A stretch of DNA of 47,818 bases from Candidatus Galloscillospira stercoripullorum (GCA_018715695.1 DVLB01000114.1:1-47818); one strand, 5' to 3'; shown: positions 1 to 8,670, numbered from the stretch's first letter. Notes: a model not told the origin generated them from the letters alone. A program made the numbers and translations.

Positions 1-1
1 C

Positions 2-76
2 GGCCAGGCCGCCGGCGGCAGCGACCCCAACGTGGTGGACGCTGACTACCAGGTCATGGACGACGATAACAAGTAA
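2..76 (+). CDS. dnaK: Molecular chaperone DnaK, C-terminal end only
   Basis: Only the last 24 codons are in the window. They encode a Gly/Ala-rich stretch followed by an acidic tail (DADYQVMDDDNK) and TAA, which matches the disordered C-terminus of Hsp70/DnaK proteins. The identification is strengthened by dnaJ 400 bases downstream on the same strand, the usual dnaK-dnaJ order in Firmicutes. DnaK is the ATP-dependent cytoplasmic chaperone whose ATPase is stimulated by DnaJ. The bases around its stop codon recur twice in the gap downstream (see the repeat at 292-391). Confidence 0.85.
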   Translation, partial: GQAAGGSDPNVVDADYQVMDDDNK

Positions 77-86
77 GCGCTGAGCC

Positions 87-292
87 GTTGCGAGCAGCGC
101 GGATGGACCGAAGCGAGGGCGAGCGCAGGGCCGCAGAGTGGCCCGCAGACCAGCCAAACGGGGACCCAGGCAAAGCCCAGCGTTAGCGGGTTTGCCTGGG
201 AGAGGACGAGCAAGGGAATGGAGTGACGTGTGCCCACGCCTGGGCGCACGGAACGAAATGGACTTTGCGAGGACGATGGAAGCCGCGCGTCG
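87..292. repeat. GC-rich multi-hairpin intergenic element after dnaK
   Basis: About 200 bases between dnaK and the tandem repeats carry no credible gene. They contain several strong inverted repeats: ggccgcagagtggcc, cccaggcaaa paired with tttgcctggg near 168-203, and gtgccca paired with tgggcgcac near 229-248. The texture (many short GC stems, bordered by copies of the gene's own 3' end) resembles the element after tex at 39486-39634. I read it as a structured repeat of the host genome, possibly multicopy; copy number cannot be judged from one window. Confidence 0.55.
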
Positions 293-391
293 CGAGCAGG
301 CGAAGCGTGATAAGTAAGCGCTGAGCCACCTCAAGCAAGTGAAGCGTGACAAGTAAGCGCTGAGCCGCCTCGAGCAGGTAAAGCGTGATAA
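292..391 (+). repeat. 39-bp tandem repeat, about 2.5 units, containing the dnaK stop-codon sequence
   Basis: The octamer aagcgtga starts at 303, 342 and 381, an exact 39-base period. The 16-mer aagtaagcgctgagcc occurs at 71-86 (spanning the dnaK TAA), 312-327 and 351-366. The repeats therefore look like amplified copies of the dnaK 3' end. The units are too few and have no spacers, so this is not a CRISPR array. Whether it is transcribed as the dnaK 3' UTR or the dnaJ leader is unknown. Confidence 0.8.
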
Positions 392-420
392 CGATAACAC
401 AGAAACCTTCTCACTGGTCC

Positions 421-450
421 GCGCGGGCGGGGCGTCGCCCCGCCTGCGCG
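421..450 (+). other. GC-rich hairpin upstream of dnaJ
   Basis: gcgggcggggcg and cgccccgcctgcgc form a long GC stem. No T-run follows, so it is unlikely to be an intrinsic terminator. It ends about 15 bases before the dnaJ ribosome binding site and may be a processing or stability element in the dnaK-dnaJ transcript. Confidence 0.5.
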
Positions 451-478
451 CCACTGTGTGTGAACCGAGGTGAGGCAG

Positions 479-1630
479 ATGCCTGAACAGAAACGAGATT
501 ATTACGAGGTCCTGGGAGTGGCCAAGGGTGCCGGCGAGGACGAGATCAAGAAGGCCTACCGCAAGCTTGCCAAACAGTACCACCCGGACTTGAACCCCGG
601 CGACAAAACCGCTGAGGCCAAGTTCAAGGAGATCAACGAGGCCTACGAGATCCTCTCCGACAAGGACAAGCGCGCCCGGTACGATCAGTTCGGCCACGCC
701 GGGGTAGACCCCAACTTTGGCGCCGGGGGCGGCAATCCCTTCGGCGGCTTTGACATGGGGGACATCGACCTGGGCGACATCTTCGGCTCCTTCTTTGGCG
801 GCGGCTTTGGCGGCGGCGGAGCCCGGCGCAACGGCCCCCAGCGGGGGGATTCCCTGCGGGCCGCGGTGACCATCTCCTTTGAAGAGGCGGCCTTCGGCTG
901 CGACAAGGAGATCTCGGTGAGCCGCAGCGAGGTGTGCGAGGCCTGCCATGGCTCCGGCTGCGAGAGCGGCACCACCGCGGAGGTCTGTCCCGACTGCCGG
1001 GGCACCGGTACCGTGCGCATCCAGCGTGGAGGCGGCTCCTTCAGCTTCACCACCACCGCACCCTGCTCCAAATGCAGCGGCACGGGCAAGATCATCCACT
1101 CTCCCTGCAAGAGCTGCAACGGCACCGGCGCGGTGCGCAAGCAGCGCAAGATCACTGTACACATCCCCGCTGGCATCGACAACGGCCAGGCGGTCTCCCT
1201 CCGGGGCCAGGGCGGCGCAGGCAGAAACGGCGGGCCCGCCGGCGACCTCATCATCAGCGTCTCGGTGCGGCCCAGCAGTACCTTCCGCCGGGAGGGTACC
1301 TCCATCTACCTGGAAGAGAAGGTGAGCTTCTTCCAGGCCGTCATGGGCGACGAGCTGGAGATCCCCACCATCGACGGCAAGGTGAAGTGGACCCTGCCCG
1401 AGGGCACCCAGAGCGGCACCACCTTCCGCCTGCGGGGCAAGGGCGTACCCAACGTCAACGGCCGGGGCAGGGGCGACCAGTTCGTCACCGTCACGGTGGA
1501 GGTCCCCCGGGGCCTGAACCGGGAACAGAAGGAGGCCCTGCGCGCCTATGCTCAGACCATGGGCGAGGTAAGCGGCGAGAGCGAAGAGGGCCTGAAAGGT
1601 TTTTTTGACAAGAAGAAGAAAAAGAAATAA
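479..1630 (+). CDS. dnaJ: Chaperone protein DnaJ (Hsp40)
   Basis: A 383-residue type I Hsp40, close to the usual family length. Order of domains: J domain (about 5-70) with the HPD motif at 35-37 that triggers the DnaK ATPase; a Gly/Phe-rich linker (about 75-125); four CxxCxGxG zinc repeats ([32 protein letters not shown]); and a C-terminal substrate-binding/dimerisation region. It acts in the cytoplasm with DnaK and GrpE in folding and heat-shock recovery. I chose ATG 479 rather than GTG 470 because GAGG at 467-470 sits 8 bases upstream of it and the protein then begins like other DnaJ proteins. The C-terminus ends in a run of six lysines. Confidence 0.97.
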   Translation: MPEQKRDYYEVLGVAKGAGEDEIKKAYRKLAKQYHPDLNPGDKTAEAKFKEINEAYEILSDKDKRARYDQFGHAGVDPNFGAGGGNPFGGFDMGDIDLGDIFGSFFGGGFGGGGARRNGPQRGDSLRAAVTISFEEAAFGCDKEISVSRSEVCEACHGSGCESGTTAEVCPDCRGTGTVRIQRGGGSFSFTTTAPCSKCSGTGKIIHSPCKSCNGTGAVRKQRKITVHIPAGIDNGQAVSLRGQGGAGRNGGPAGDLIISVSVRPSSTFRREGTSIYLEEKVSFFQAVMGDELEIPTIDGKVKWTLPEGTQSGTTFRLRGKGVPNVNGRGRGDQFVTVTVEVPRGLNREQKEALRAYAQTMGEVSGESEEGLKGFFDKKKKKK

Positions 1631-1633
1631 AAT

Positions 1634-1667
1634 AGGGGAGCGGCGGCGGCCGCTCCCCTGTTCTTGT
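1634..1667 (+). terminator. Rho-independent terminator after dnaJ
   Basis: The stem aggggagcgg / ccgctcccct with a six-base loop is followed by a T-rich tail (gttcttgtct). It lies just past the dnaJ stop and ends the dnaK-dnaJ unit. Confidence 0.8.
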
Positions 1668-1707
1668 CTCCGGCCGCCCCGACGATCTCCCATCCAGGAG
1701 GTGCCCC

Positions 1708-3774
1708 ATGGCCGACCTCGCCCGGTATATCACTCCCACCCAGCTCTTTCCTCTGGCCGTTCTGGCCGCTATTTTCTGCTTCGTGGGCTATTATTGGTAC
1801 GTCCAGGTCCCCCGCTCAGGCACGCTGGAGTGGATCGCCCTGCGGGAGCGGAATGAGCGCCCCTTCACCTTTACCCTGCCCTTCCACCGCCTGGAGCGTA
1901 AGGACGCCCTGCCCATGCTGCTGCTCACCGTCCTCTACGCCTTCACCGCCTTCTTTTCCCTGGGCTCTCTCTCCGCGCCCCAGTCCGCTCTGAACCTGGG
2001 CAGCGGGGAGAGCGTAACCTGGGAGTTCCAGGAAGAGATGTACGTCTCCAAGCTGTGGTACTACTCTGGCCTCGGCACTGGGGAGTACAACGTGGAGATC
2101 TCCTCCGACGGCTCCCACTGGTCCACCCTCTGGCAGCGCACCGATGAGGAGGGGGAGGTCACCGGCTACTACTGGGCCGACGCCGAGGGTTACTCCCCCA
2201 ACTACGCCATGACCCAGGACTACGCCGACCTCTTCAAGTGGCTGGAGATCGAGCCGGAAAACCCACAGTATGTGCGCTATCTGCGCATCACCGGCAAGGC
2301 CGACAGAAATCAGCTTTTGGAGCTCGCCGAGCTGGTCCTCTTTGACGAGGACGGACAGCCCATCCCCATCGGTGACAGCACAAACCCTCTCTTTGACGAG
2401 GCGGACACTGTGCCGGATTCCCCCTCCTGGTACAACTCTTCCTACTTTGACGAGATCTACCACCCCCGCACCGCCTACGAGCATGTACGGGGCATCTACC
2501 CTTACGAGATCTCCCACCCGCCCCTGGGCAAGCTCATCATCTCCCTGGGCATCCGTCTCTTCGGCATGACCCCCTTCGGATGGCGGTTCATGGGGGCACT
2601 GTTCGGCGTGGCCATGGTGCCGCTGCTCTATGTCTTTTTGAAGAATTTCTTCGGCAAGACCGTGGTGGCCGCCTGCGGCGCCGCCCTGTTCGCCTTTGAC
2701 TTCATGCACCTCACCCAGACCCGTCTGGCCACCATCGACACCTACGCCGTGTTCTTCATCCTGGCCATGTACTTCTTCCTCTACCGCTATCTCGCCCTGC
2801 CCGACGGTGCCAGCTTTGCCCGTGGGGCACCCTGGCTGCTGCTCTCGGGGCTCATGTGGGGCATCGGGGCGGCCAGCAAGTGGACGGTGATCTATGGCGG
2901 CGTGGGACTGGCCGTGCTCTACTTTATGGGCCTGTGGGGCCGGTGGCGGCGCTGGAGCACCGACCCCTCGGCTCAGCGCTTCTCCCCCTGGCTCATCAAG
3001 ACCCTGCTCTTCTCGGTGCTGTGCTTCGTCATTCTCCCCTTCTTTATCTACACCCTCTCCTACTGGCCCTACGCCATCGCCCGGGGCAATGAGGGGGGGC
3101 TGGGGGAGATGCTGCTGGAAATCCTCCGCTTTCCCACCGACCAGCTGCCCCGCCTCCTCTCCTGGCTCTTCGTGCCTGGGGAGAACGGGGAACGGGGCGC
3201 TTTCCCCTTCCAGAGCACTTCGGAGAACATCGTGGACATCATGCTCTCCAACGCAAACTATATGCTCACCTACCACTCCGGCGTGGACTCCTACCACCCC
3301 TACTCCTCCCGCTGGTACCAGTGGATCATCGACGCCCGTCCCATCCTCTACTACCAGGAGTATTTGGACGGAGGGTACAAGGTGGCCTTCGCCGCCTTCA
3401 ACAATCCCGTGGTCTGCTGGGCGGGGCTGCTGAGCGTGATCTCGGCGGCGATCCAGATGGTGCGCCGCCGGTGCGCCCGGGCGGTTTTCATCGTGGTGGG
3501 CTATCTGTCCCAGCTGCTGCCCTGGCTTCTCATCTCCCGCACCACCTTCGAGTATCACTACTTCCCCTGCCTCATCTTCCTGGTCATGGCGATCTGTTAC
3601 CTGATGGACGGTCTTGTGGAACGCAAGGCCCAAAACTGGCGTGTCCCGGTCTACGGCCTCACCGGTGGGGCGGTGGGGGCCTACGCTTTCTTTTACCCCG
3701 TGCTGGTGGGGCTCACCATCCCCACCTGGTTCGCCTCGGGCGTTCTGAAGTGGCTGCCCAGCTGGCCCTTCTGA
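1708..3774 (+). CDS. GT39-type phospholipid-carrier-dependent glycosyltransferase (protein O-mannosyltransferase-like)
   Basis: A polytopic membrane protein of 688 residues. It has an N-terminal membrane helix (about 12-29), another near 70-90, then a large outside domain (about 90-240) that reads like a discoidin/galactose-binding fold (WYYSGLGTGEYNVEISSDG). A PMT catalytic region follows, with the acidic FDEIYHP motif of the first loop, HPPLGK, and many helices. Members transfer a sugar from a polyprenyl-phosphate donor to extracytoplasmic protein or glycan. The start has a strong SD (aggaggtg) 4 bases upstream. The PHP gene begins 31 bases after the stop, so the two are probably co-transcribed. 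The acceptor cannot be deduced, and a role in wall-glycan decoration is equally possible. Confidence 0.85.
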   Translation: MADLARYITPTQLFPLAVLAAIFCFVGYYWYVQVPRSGTLEWIALRERNERPFTFTLPFHRLERKDALPMLLLTVLYAFTAFFSLGSLSAPQSALNLGSGESVTWEFQEEMYVSKLWYYSGLGTGEYNVEISSDGSHWSTLWQRTDEEGEVTGYYWADAEGYSPNYAMTQDYADLFKWLEIEPENPQYVRYLRITGKADRNQLLELAELVLFDEDGQPIPIGDSTNPLFDEADTVPDSPSWYNSSYFDEIYHPRTAYEHVRGIYPYEISHPPLGKLIISLGIRLFGMTPFGWRFMGALFGVAMVPLLYVFLKNFFGKTVVAACGAALFAFDFMHLTQTRLATIDTYAVFFILAMYFFLYRYLALPDGASFARGAPWLLLSGLMWGIGAASKWTVIYGGVGLAVLYFMGLWGRWRRWSTDPSAQRFSPWLIKTLLFSVLCFVILPFFIYTLSYWPYAIARGNEGGLGEMLLEILRFPTDQLPRLLSWLFVPGENGERGAFPFQSTSENIVDIMLSNANYMLTYHSGVDSYHPYSSRWYQWIIDARPILYYQEYLDGGYKVAFAAFNNPVVCWAGLLSVISAAIQMVRRRCARAVFIVVGYLSQLLPWLLISRTTFEYHYFPCLIFLVMAICYLMDGLVERKAQNWRVPVYGLTGGAVGAYAFFYPVLVGLTIPTWFASGVLKWLPSWPF

Positions 3775-3805
3775 AGGATAAGCGAAAATAAGCGGAGGCC
3801 TTGTT

Positions 3806-4600
3806 ATGTATCTGATCGACTACCACACCCACTCCCTTTGCTCCTTTGACGGCTGCGAGACCTTATCCGACATGGCCGCGGCGGCCGCTATGGCGGGAAT
3901 GGGGGAGCTGTGTCTCACCGACCACTGCGACCTCATCGACGAGTACGGCCGGAGCGACCGCTCCTTCTCCTGGTCGCCGGTGGAAGAGCAGCTCTCCCTG
4001 GCCCGGCCAGCTTCTCCCCTGCCCATCCGCATGGGCCTGGAGCTGGGGGAACCCTGGGAGGACCCGTCCCTCGCCGCCGCCATCACCGCCCACCCGGAGC
4101 TGGACTTTGTCATCGGCTCGGTCCACAACCTGCCCCTCTCCGACGGGGGCACCGACCTGTTTCACATCCACTATGACAGCGCGGCGCGCTGTCATGAGGT
4201 GCTGCATGCCTACTTCTCCTGCATGGAGGCCCTCTCCGCCATGGACTGCTACGACGTGCTGGGCCATGTGATCTATCCCCTGCGCTACATGAACGACCGG
4301 GACGGCAACGCCGTCTCTCTCTCCCCCTATTTCCAGCGGCTGGAGGGCATCTTCCGTGCAGTCATCACCGCAGGCAAGGGGATCGAGGTCAATACCTGCC
4401 GGGGCCAGACGGTGGAGCAGTGGCGGGAGGTGCTGGGGCTCTACAAGGACTGCGGCGGACGCATCGTGACCCTGGGCAGCGACGCCCACAAAACCGCCGA
4501 TATCGGCAAGGGCATCCCAGAGGCGGCGGCGCTTCTAAAGGAATACGGCTTCTCCCTGGCTCTCTATGAAAAGCGCCAGCCCCGGCTCATCTCCCTCTGA
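3806..4600 (+). CDS. PHP-domain phosphoesterase, histidinol-phosphatase type
   Basis: A 264-residue protein with the polymerase and histidinol phosphatase (PHP) metal-binding motifs: YHTHS near the N-terminus, TDHCD (about 38-42), the GSVH segment near residue 110, and the C-terminal GSDAH. These His/Asp residues bind the divalent metals that hydrolyse phosphate monoesters. Its length fits HisK-type histidinol-phosphate phosphatase, the penultimate step of histidine synthesis. No other his genes are nearby, so a different phosphate ester is possible. It follows the GT39 gene closely and ends at a strong terminator. Confidence 0.85.
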   Translation: MYLIDYHTHSLCSFDGCETLSDMAAAAAMAGMGELCLTDHCDLIDEYGRSDRSFSWSPVEEQLSLARPASPLPIRMGLELGEPWEDPSLAAAITAHPELDFVIGSVHNLPLSDGGTDLFHIHYDSAARCHEVLHAYFSCMEALSAMDCYDVLGHVIYPLRYMNDRDGNAVSLSPYFQRLEGIFRAVITAGKGIEVNTCRGQTVEQWREVLGLYKDCGGRIVTLGSDAHKTADIGKGIPEAAALLKEYGFSLALYEKRQPRLISL

Positions 4601-4611
4601 GGCAACGTCAA

Positions 4612-4656
4612 AGCGGCCCGCACCCAGAATAGGTGCGGGCCGCTCATTTTGTTTTT
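4612..4656. terminator. Terminator between convergent genes
   Basis: A 13-bp GC stem (agcggcccgcacc / ggtgcgggccgct) is followed on the + strand by cattttgttttt. On the - strand the tail after the stem is T-poor, so it works mainly for the PHP gene, though the stem is shared with the convergent gene. Confidence 0.85.
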
Positions 4657-4657
4657 C

Positions 4658-5761
4658 TTAAAGTTCCATTGTGAGTTGGTCGGAGGAGAGGCCGTCCTTG
4701 CTGAGCATCTTCTCCAGCACCTCCACGTCGGTGGTGATATCCATGGCGCTGTCGGCGAAGAGCTTGTCGAGCTGGTTTTCAAAGCCCTCCACCACTTTGT
4801 CCATCATTCCCTCGATGCGCTGCTTGGCGGAGTTGATGTTCTCTCCCGAGATGCCCTGGGCCTCCATCTGGGCGTAGGCGTTGAGGATCTTGAGGGTAGT
4901 GGGAAGATAGTAGCTCAGAAAGCTGCGCAGCTGTCCGGCCTTGTCCGGATGGGAGCGCTGGTAGGCAAGGATCTTGCCGGTGATTTCCCCGATGCGGTCG
5001 ATCTTGGCGCTCATGACGGGGTCCTCGATGGCGTCGTTGACCCTGCGGATCTCCAGGAGGATGGCGTCGTCGTCATCGCTCTTGCGCTCCGGCTCCGGCT
5101 TCTTCTCCTCCACGGGCTTTTCCTCCAGTCCATCGCTCCCCAGCACCAGGCGGCCACTGGACATGTCCAGGTAGCCCTGGGGGAGGATGCCCTCGTCCAG
5201 CATATCCTGCAGATCGTCGCAGGCAACGCGCACCGACACCGGCATGGCCTGAGCCAGAGAGGCCACGGAGATGCTCTCCCGGCTGCCGATGAGGGAGAGG
5301 TACTTGTTAAAGCGCTTGGACTTCTTCTGCCGCTGACGGCCCGCTGCCATGGCCACCAGGCCGCCGCCGGTGATACCCAGGAGGGTGAGCACCCCCATGA
5401 GCTCGTCGGGGAAGAAATAGCCCCACATCAAGCTCTGGATGAACTCAGCGGCAGCGTTCAAAGCAGCAAAGCCAAAAATGCCGGCCACCACGGCGCCGAT
5501 AACGGTCATTTTCTTGCCTTTTTTAAGATCCACCGGTTTGCGGCGGGAGACATAACGGCCCTTGCTGTCCCTGGGCTGCTCCCGCACCCCCTGGGTGCCG
5601 GGCTGGACCTGCTGCCGGGGAGCGCTGCGCCCGTTCAGAATGAAATAGCCCTTAAGCTTACGGTACATCAAAAACAGGCCCACCGGCCAGAATATAATGA
5701 GCATAATGACGATGGGAACCCAGTCGAGCAGTTCTCTGGCCACGCTGTTGTCTCGCTTCAT
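4658..5761 (-). CDS. XpaC-like membrane protein (5-bromo-4-chloroindolyl phosphate hydrolysis family)
   Basis: A 367-residue protein. It has a membrane helix near the N-terminus (VPIVIMLIIFWPVGLFLMY), a basic linker, two more hydrophobic segments (about 85-150), a short winged-helix-like region (YLSLIGSRESISVASLAQ), a charged Pro/Glu/Lys linker and a helical C-terminal part (about 235-350) typical of XpaC/YceG-neighbour proteins. The C-terminal part carries the conserved 'LRSFLSYYLPTTLKILNAYAQ' type segment seen in the XpaC family. Biochemical function is not established. ATG 5761 was chosen because gggagg lies just upstream; an in-frame start 24 bases earlier lacks an SD. It stands alone, divergent from the DUF2461 gene. 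Confidence 0.7.
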   Translation of the reverse strand: MKRDNSVARELLDWVPIVIMLIIFWPVGLFLMYRKLKGYFILNGRSAPRQQVQPGTQGVREQPRDSKGRYVSRRKPVDLKKGKKMTVIGAVVAGIFGFAALNAAAEFIQSLMWGYFFPDELMGVLTLLGITGGGLVAMAAGRQRQKKSKRFNKYLSLIGSRESISVASLAQAMPVSVRVACDDLQDMLDEGILPQGYLDMSSGRLVLGSDGLEEKPVEEKKPEPERKSDDDDAILLEIRRVNDAIEDPVMSAKIDRIGEITGKILAYQRSHPDKAGQLRSFLSYYLPTTLKILNAYAQMEAQGISGENINSAKQRIEGMMDKVVEGFENQLDKLFADSAMDITTDVEVLEKMLSKDGLSSDQLTMEL

Positions 5762-5920
5762 GCGGTTTCCTCCCTGCCCACACAATGCAGTATGGATTTA
5801 TGATACAACGAATGATCCGTAAAGTAAAGAGGCCCCCTGTCCAACTTTTCCGCCTCCGGCCCGTGCATTTTTCCGCCATTTGTGGTATTCTGAGCAGAGC
5901 GAAAAGGAGGCAGTACCATC

Positions 5921-6613
5921 ATGTTTCAAGGATTTGACCCCAGAGTTGTGGATTTCATGTGGGGAATCCGCTTTAACAACGAGCGCACCTGGTTTGAGGC
6001 CCATAAGGAGGAGTACCTCACCTATTTTTACCGTCCCATGCAGGAGCTGTGCCGCCAAGCTTACGCCGCCGTAGCGGAGGAGAATCAGGACCTAGGGCTC
6101 ATCAGCCGCCTGACCCGTATCTACCGGGATGCCCGGCGGCTCCACGGCCGAGGGCCCTACAAGGACAGCCTGTGGTTTGCCATTGAGCAGCCCGGGGACG
6201 GTTTCTGGTTCAGCGTGCCTTCCCTGTGGTTTGAGCTCTCACCCGAGGGCTGGTCCTACGGCCTGGGCTATTTTGCCCCGCCCGCAGCCATCATGGCCCG
6301 GTTCCGCGCCCGGCTGGATCGGGACCCCAAGGGCTTTGAGAAGATCGTCCGGGCCCTGAGTAAGCGGGAGGACCTGGTTCTGGGGGGCGAGGAATACAAG
6401 CGCCCCAAAGGCGCCGCCCCCACCAAGCTGCTCTCGCCCTGGTATAACCGCAAGGGTTTCATCCTCTCCTGCTCCCGTCCCAATGAGGGCGAGCTGTTCA
6501 CCCCCGCCCTTTATGACACTCTTGTAGACGCTTACCGCGCTCTTATCCCCCTCTACCGCTATCTTGCCACCCTGCCCGGTGACCCCGACCCCCGGGAAAA
6601 TGTTGTGATCTGA
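5921..6613 (+). CDS. DUF2461 family protein
   Basis: A 230-residue cytoplasmic protein. It matches the DUF2461/TIGR02453 family in its N-terminal pattern (FNNERTWFEAHKEEY), the central RIYRDARRLHGRGPYKDSLW segment, and the later FWFSVPSLWFELSPEG region. The family is widespread in bacteria and has no assigned reaction. The start is preceded by aaaggagg with good spacing. It is a single gene between divergent xpaC-like and downstream deacetylase genes; nothing in the context suggests a pathway. Confidence 0.8.
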   Translation: MFQGFDPRVVDFMWGIRFNNERTWFEAHKEEYLTYFYRPMQELCRQAYAAVAEENQDLGLISRLTRIYRDARRLHGRGPYKDSLWFAIEQPGDGFWFSVPSLWFELSPEGWSYGLGYFAPPAAIMARFRARLDRDPKGFEKIVRALSKREDLVLGGEEYKRPKGAAPTKLLSPWYNRKGFILSCSRPNEGELFTPALYDTLVDAYRALIPLYRYLATLPGDPDPRENVVI

Positions 6614-6674
6614 CATTTATTTCAACGCAATAAATGCCCCGGTCCGTCCCATACTGTACCTGTATGGAGCGATC

Positions 6675-7442
6675 ATGCTGAAAAAAGGGGGCGGCGAAAT
6701 GGGGGTGCGGAGCAGACGGCTGGGCGTCCTGTGGGCCGCCGGAGTGGCCGCTATACTCATGGTGGGCGCGGCGCTGGGCGCAGGGCGGGAAGCCGCCCTT
6801 CAGGCAGACGCTCCGGCGCAGCTGGAAGAGCAGGCGGCGCCCAAGCTCATCGCCCTCACCTTTGACGACGGCCCCCGCCGCTCCACCACCACCGCCCTGC
6901 TGGACGGTCTTGCCCAGCGGGGAGTCCACGCTACCTTCTTTCTCATCGGCGCCCAGATTGAGGGCAATGAGGACCTCATCTGCCGAATGGACGCCGAGGG
7001 CCACCAGATCGGCATTCACACCTACGACCACGTCTCCCTCACGGGGCTCAACCGTGCGGACTTTTCCGCCCAGGTGGACCGGACCCGGGAAGTCCTCCGG
7101 CAGTTGCTGGGCCATGACAATTTCCTCCTCCGCCCGCCCTACGGTGCCACCGACGCAAGTGTGGAGCTGTGGGCGGAGTGCCCCATCGTCCTCTGGTCGG
7201 TGGACCCGGAGGACTGGCGTGATAAGGATACCGCCCGGGAGGTGGAGCATATTCTTCAGGAGGCCAGGGACGGGTCCATCGTGCTGCTCCATGACATCTA
7301 TCCCGCCTCAGTGGAGGCCGCACTCCAGGTAGTGGATGCCCTTCACGCTCAGGGCTATCTTTTCTGCACCGTGGAGGAGCTCTTCGCGGAGCGTTCCATC
7401 TCCCTGGAGGCCGGACAAATTTACCGCCAGGCCTATCCGTAA
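6675..7442 (+). CDS. Polysaccharide deacetylase (NodB/CDA1 family), membrane-anchored or secreted
   Basis: A 255-residue protein. It has an N-terminal signal anchor (about 14-36) and one NodB domain (about 50-245). The five family motifs are visible: TFDDGP (catalytic Asp plus metal Asp), HTYDH (metal His pair), RPPYG (active-site groove), WSVDPEDW, and VLLHD with the catalytic His. It should remove N-acetyl groups from peptidoglycan or another exported glycan, outside the membrane. ATG 6675 has ggag 5 bases upstream; ATG 6699 is a possible alternative with a shorter signal. Spore-cortex or wall modification is likely in a spore former, but a PdaA role is not proven. Confidence 0.88.
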   Translation: MLKKGGGEMGVRSRRLGVLWAAGVAAILMVGAALGAGREAALQADAPAQLEEQAAPKLIALTFDDGPRRSTTTALLDGLAQRGVHATFFLIGAQIEGNEDLICRMDAEGHQIGIHTYDHVSLTGLNRADFSAQVDRTREVLRQLLGHDNFLLRPPYGATDASVELWAECPIVLWSVDPEDWRDKDTAREVEHILQEARDGSIVLLHDIYPASVEAALQVVDALHAQGYLFCTVEELFAERSISLEAGQIYRQAYP

Positions 7443-7443
7443 C

Positions 7444-7481
7444 AAAAGAGCGCGTCTGAGTCTCCTCAGACGCGCTCTTTT
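7444..7481. terminator. Bidirectional terminator between convergent genes
   Basis: The perfect 13-bp stem gagcgcgtctgag / ctcagacgcgctc is flanked by aaaa on the left and tttt on the right. It can terminate both the deacetylase gene (+) and the CPBP gene (-). Confidence 0.9.
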
Positions 7482-7487
7482 CACACT

Positions 7488-8498
7488 CTAGACCAGAAAG
7501 AGAAAGGCGCAGACCGCCGCCACCACCGCGAGGGTGTAGACCGCCATGCCCGGGTTGGCGAAGAAGAGGCCCCACTTTCGTCCCTCACTCAGCTCCACAC
7601 TTCCCCGCTCCAGCCACAGGGAGCGGCGGCAGCGCAGAAAGAACACCACCCCCAACACGATGGCGCACACCACGCCCAGAGACATGGCTCCCAGGGCGAG
7701 GTCCCGGATACCGTACTGCTGCGGGAGCAGCTCCAGCAGTGGGCCCAGACTGCCGCCCACAAAATTGACCAAGGCGTGGAGAAGCACGCACTCCCTCAGC
7801 CGCCCGGTCCTGAGGGCCACATAGCCCAGCACCAGTCCCACGGTGAAGGCGTAGAGGAGCTGGGAGAGGTTTCCGTGCATCATGGCAAAGGTGAGGGCGG
7901 AGATCACCAGGGCGAAGGGTTCGCCATAGGGGCGCAGCCGGCCCAGGAGCAACCCCCGAAACATCCCCTCCTCGGCCAGGGGGGCCAGCACGCAGCTGAC
8001 GATGAGGCTATATGCCAGCGGGTAGCTGCCCAGGGCTTCCACGGGGTTGGATACCGGCGCGCCCCGCAGCGCGCCGATGGCGTCGGTCAGAAGCACCGTG
8101 ATGAGGTTGGTGAGGTAGAGCGCCGAGAGGGCCACGAAGAGGGCCCGGAAAAACTGCTGTGGCGTCAGGGCGCTTTTCTGCGGGGGCTTTGGGGCGGGCA
8201 GCGTGCGCAAAATGGCCCAGGCCACCGGATACCCCACCAGATAGACCGCTGCCGCCGACAGTGCCATGCCGAACCACGACTGCTCCATCAACGGCGAGCG
8301 CATCAGCGTCAGCAGGAAGATGGGAATGATCTCCACCGCAACGGGCAGCGCCAGCAGGGAGAGCAGCGCCCACCCCATGCGGGAGAACAGCCTGCGGTGC
8401 TCCCTGTATCCCATCGCCGCGCCATGTCCGCTGTCCATAGTCTCCCGCCCCCCTGCTTCGTCGGTCTTTTTGCCGCACGTTTTTGTTGTTTTCTCCAT
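7488..8498 (-). CDS. CPBP family intramembrane glutamic protease
   Basis: A 336-residue polytopic protein of the CAAX-protease/bacteriocin-processing (Abi) family. Key motifs are LAEEGMFRG (the EExxxR signature) and MMHGN about 35 residues later, followed by a LHALVNF segment that fits the third conserved His/Asn site. At least seven hydrophobic helices are visible. Family members cleave within the membrane; some give bacteriocin self-immunity, others mature peptides or are unassigned. ATG 8498 has gagagggggg 7 bases upstream, better than the annotated upstream alternatives. The RiPP island lies beyond nrdJ, but there is no shared transcript, so a link is only speculative. Confidence 0.88.
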   Translation of the reverse strand: MEKTTKTCGKKTDEAGGRETMDSGHGAAMGYREHRRLFSRMGWALLSLLALPVAVEIIPIFLLTLMRSPLMEQSWFGMALSAAAVYLVGYPVAWAILRTLPAPKPPQKSALTPQQFFRALFVALSALYLTNLITVLLTDAIGALRGAPVSNPVEALGSYPLAYSLIVSCVLAPLAEEGMFRGLLLGRLRPYGEPFALVISALTFAMMHGNLSQLLYAFTVGLVLGYVALRTGRLRECVLLHALVNFVGGSLGPLLELLPQQYGIRDLALGAMSLGVVCAIVLGVVFFLRCRRSLWLERGSVELSEGRKWGLFFANPGMAVYTLAVVAAVCAFLFLV

Positions 8499-8594
8499 TA
8501 TAATGCCCCCCTCTCCCCTGCGCAAGAGGAGAATTCACTCTCCCCGGTCCAGCAGAGCCCGACAGGGACCGGCATTTTTCTACACCGGCGGAGC

Positions 8595-8641
8595 AGACAA
8601 GATATTGACTTTCCCTCTTTGCATGATACAATATCTAGTGC
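8595..8641 (+). promoter_or_regulatory. nrdJ promoter with two NrdR boxes
   Basis: The -35 TTGACT at 8605-8610 and -10 TACAAT at 8627-8632 are 16 bases apart. Two 16-base sites resemble the NrdR box (acaCwAtATaTwGtgt): 8595-8610 (12 of 16 matches) and 8626-8641 (13 of 16). Their starts are exactly 31 bases apart, three helical turns, the usual geometry of paired NrdR sites. The first overlaps the -35 and the second the -10, as expected for repression by the ATP/dATP-sensing NrdR. Confidence 0.75.
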
Positions 8642-8670
8642 GATTTTATAACAAGAGAGGGACGATATAC

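Noticed and set aside
46-249. 67-codon minus-strand ORF in the dnaK-dnaJ gap
   Set aside because: It reads through the hairpin element; no RBS and no plausible product.
292-391. CRISPR array
   Set aside because: 39-base units are contiguous with no spacers and include the dnaK stop; no cas gene.
1816-3633. Long open frame of 605 codons on the minus strand
   Set aside because: It is antisense to the GT39 gene; GC-rich codon bias opens the opposite frame. Low-complexity composition, no RBS.
8499-8670. Cobalamin riboswitch before the B12-dependent nrdJ
   Set aside because: The leader after the promoter is only about 30 bases, too short, and no B12 box is seen.
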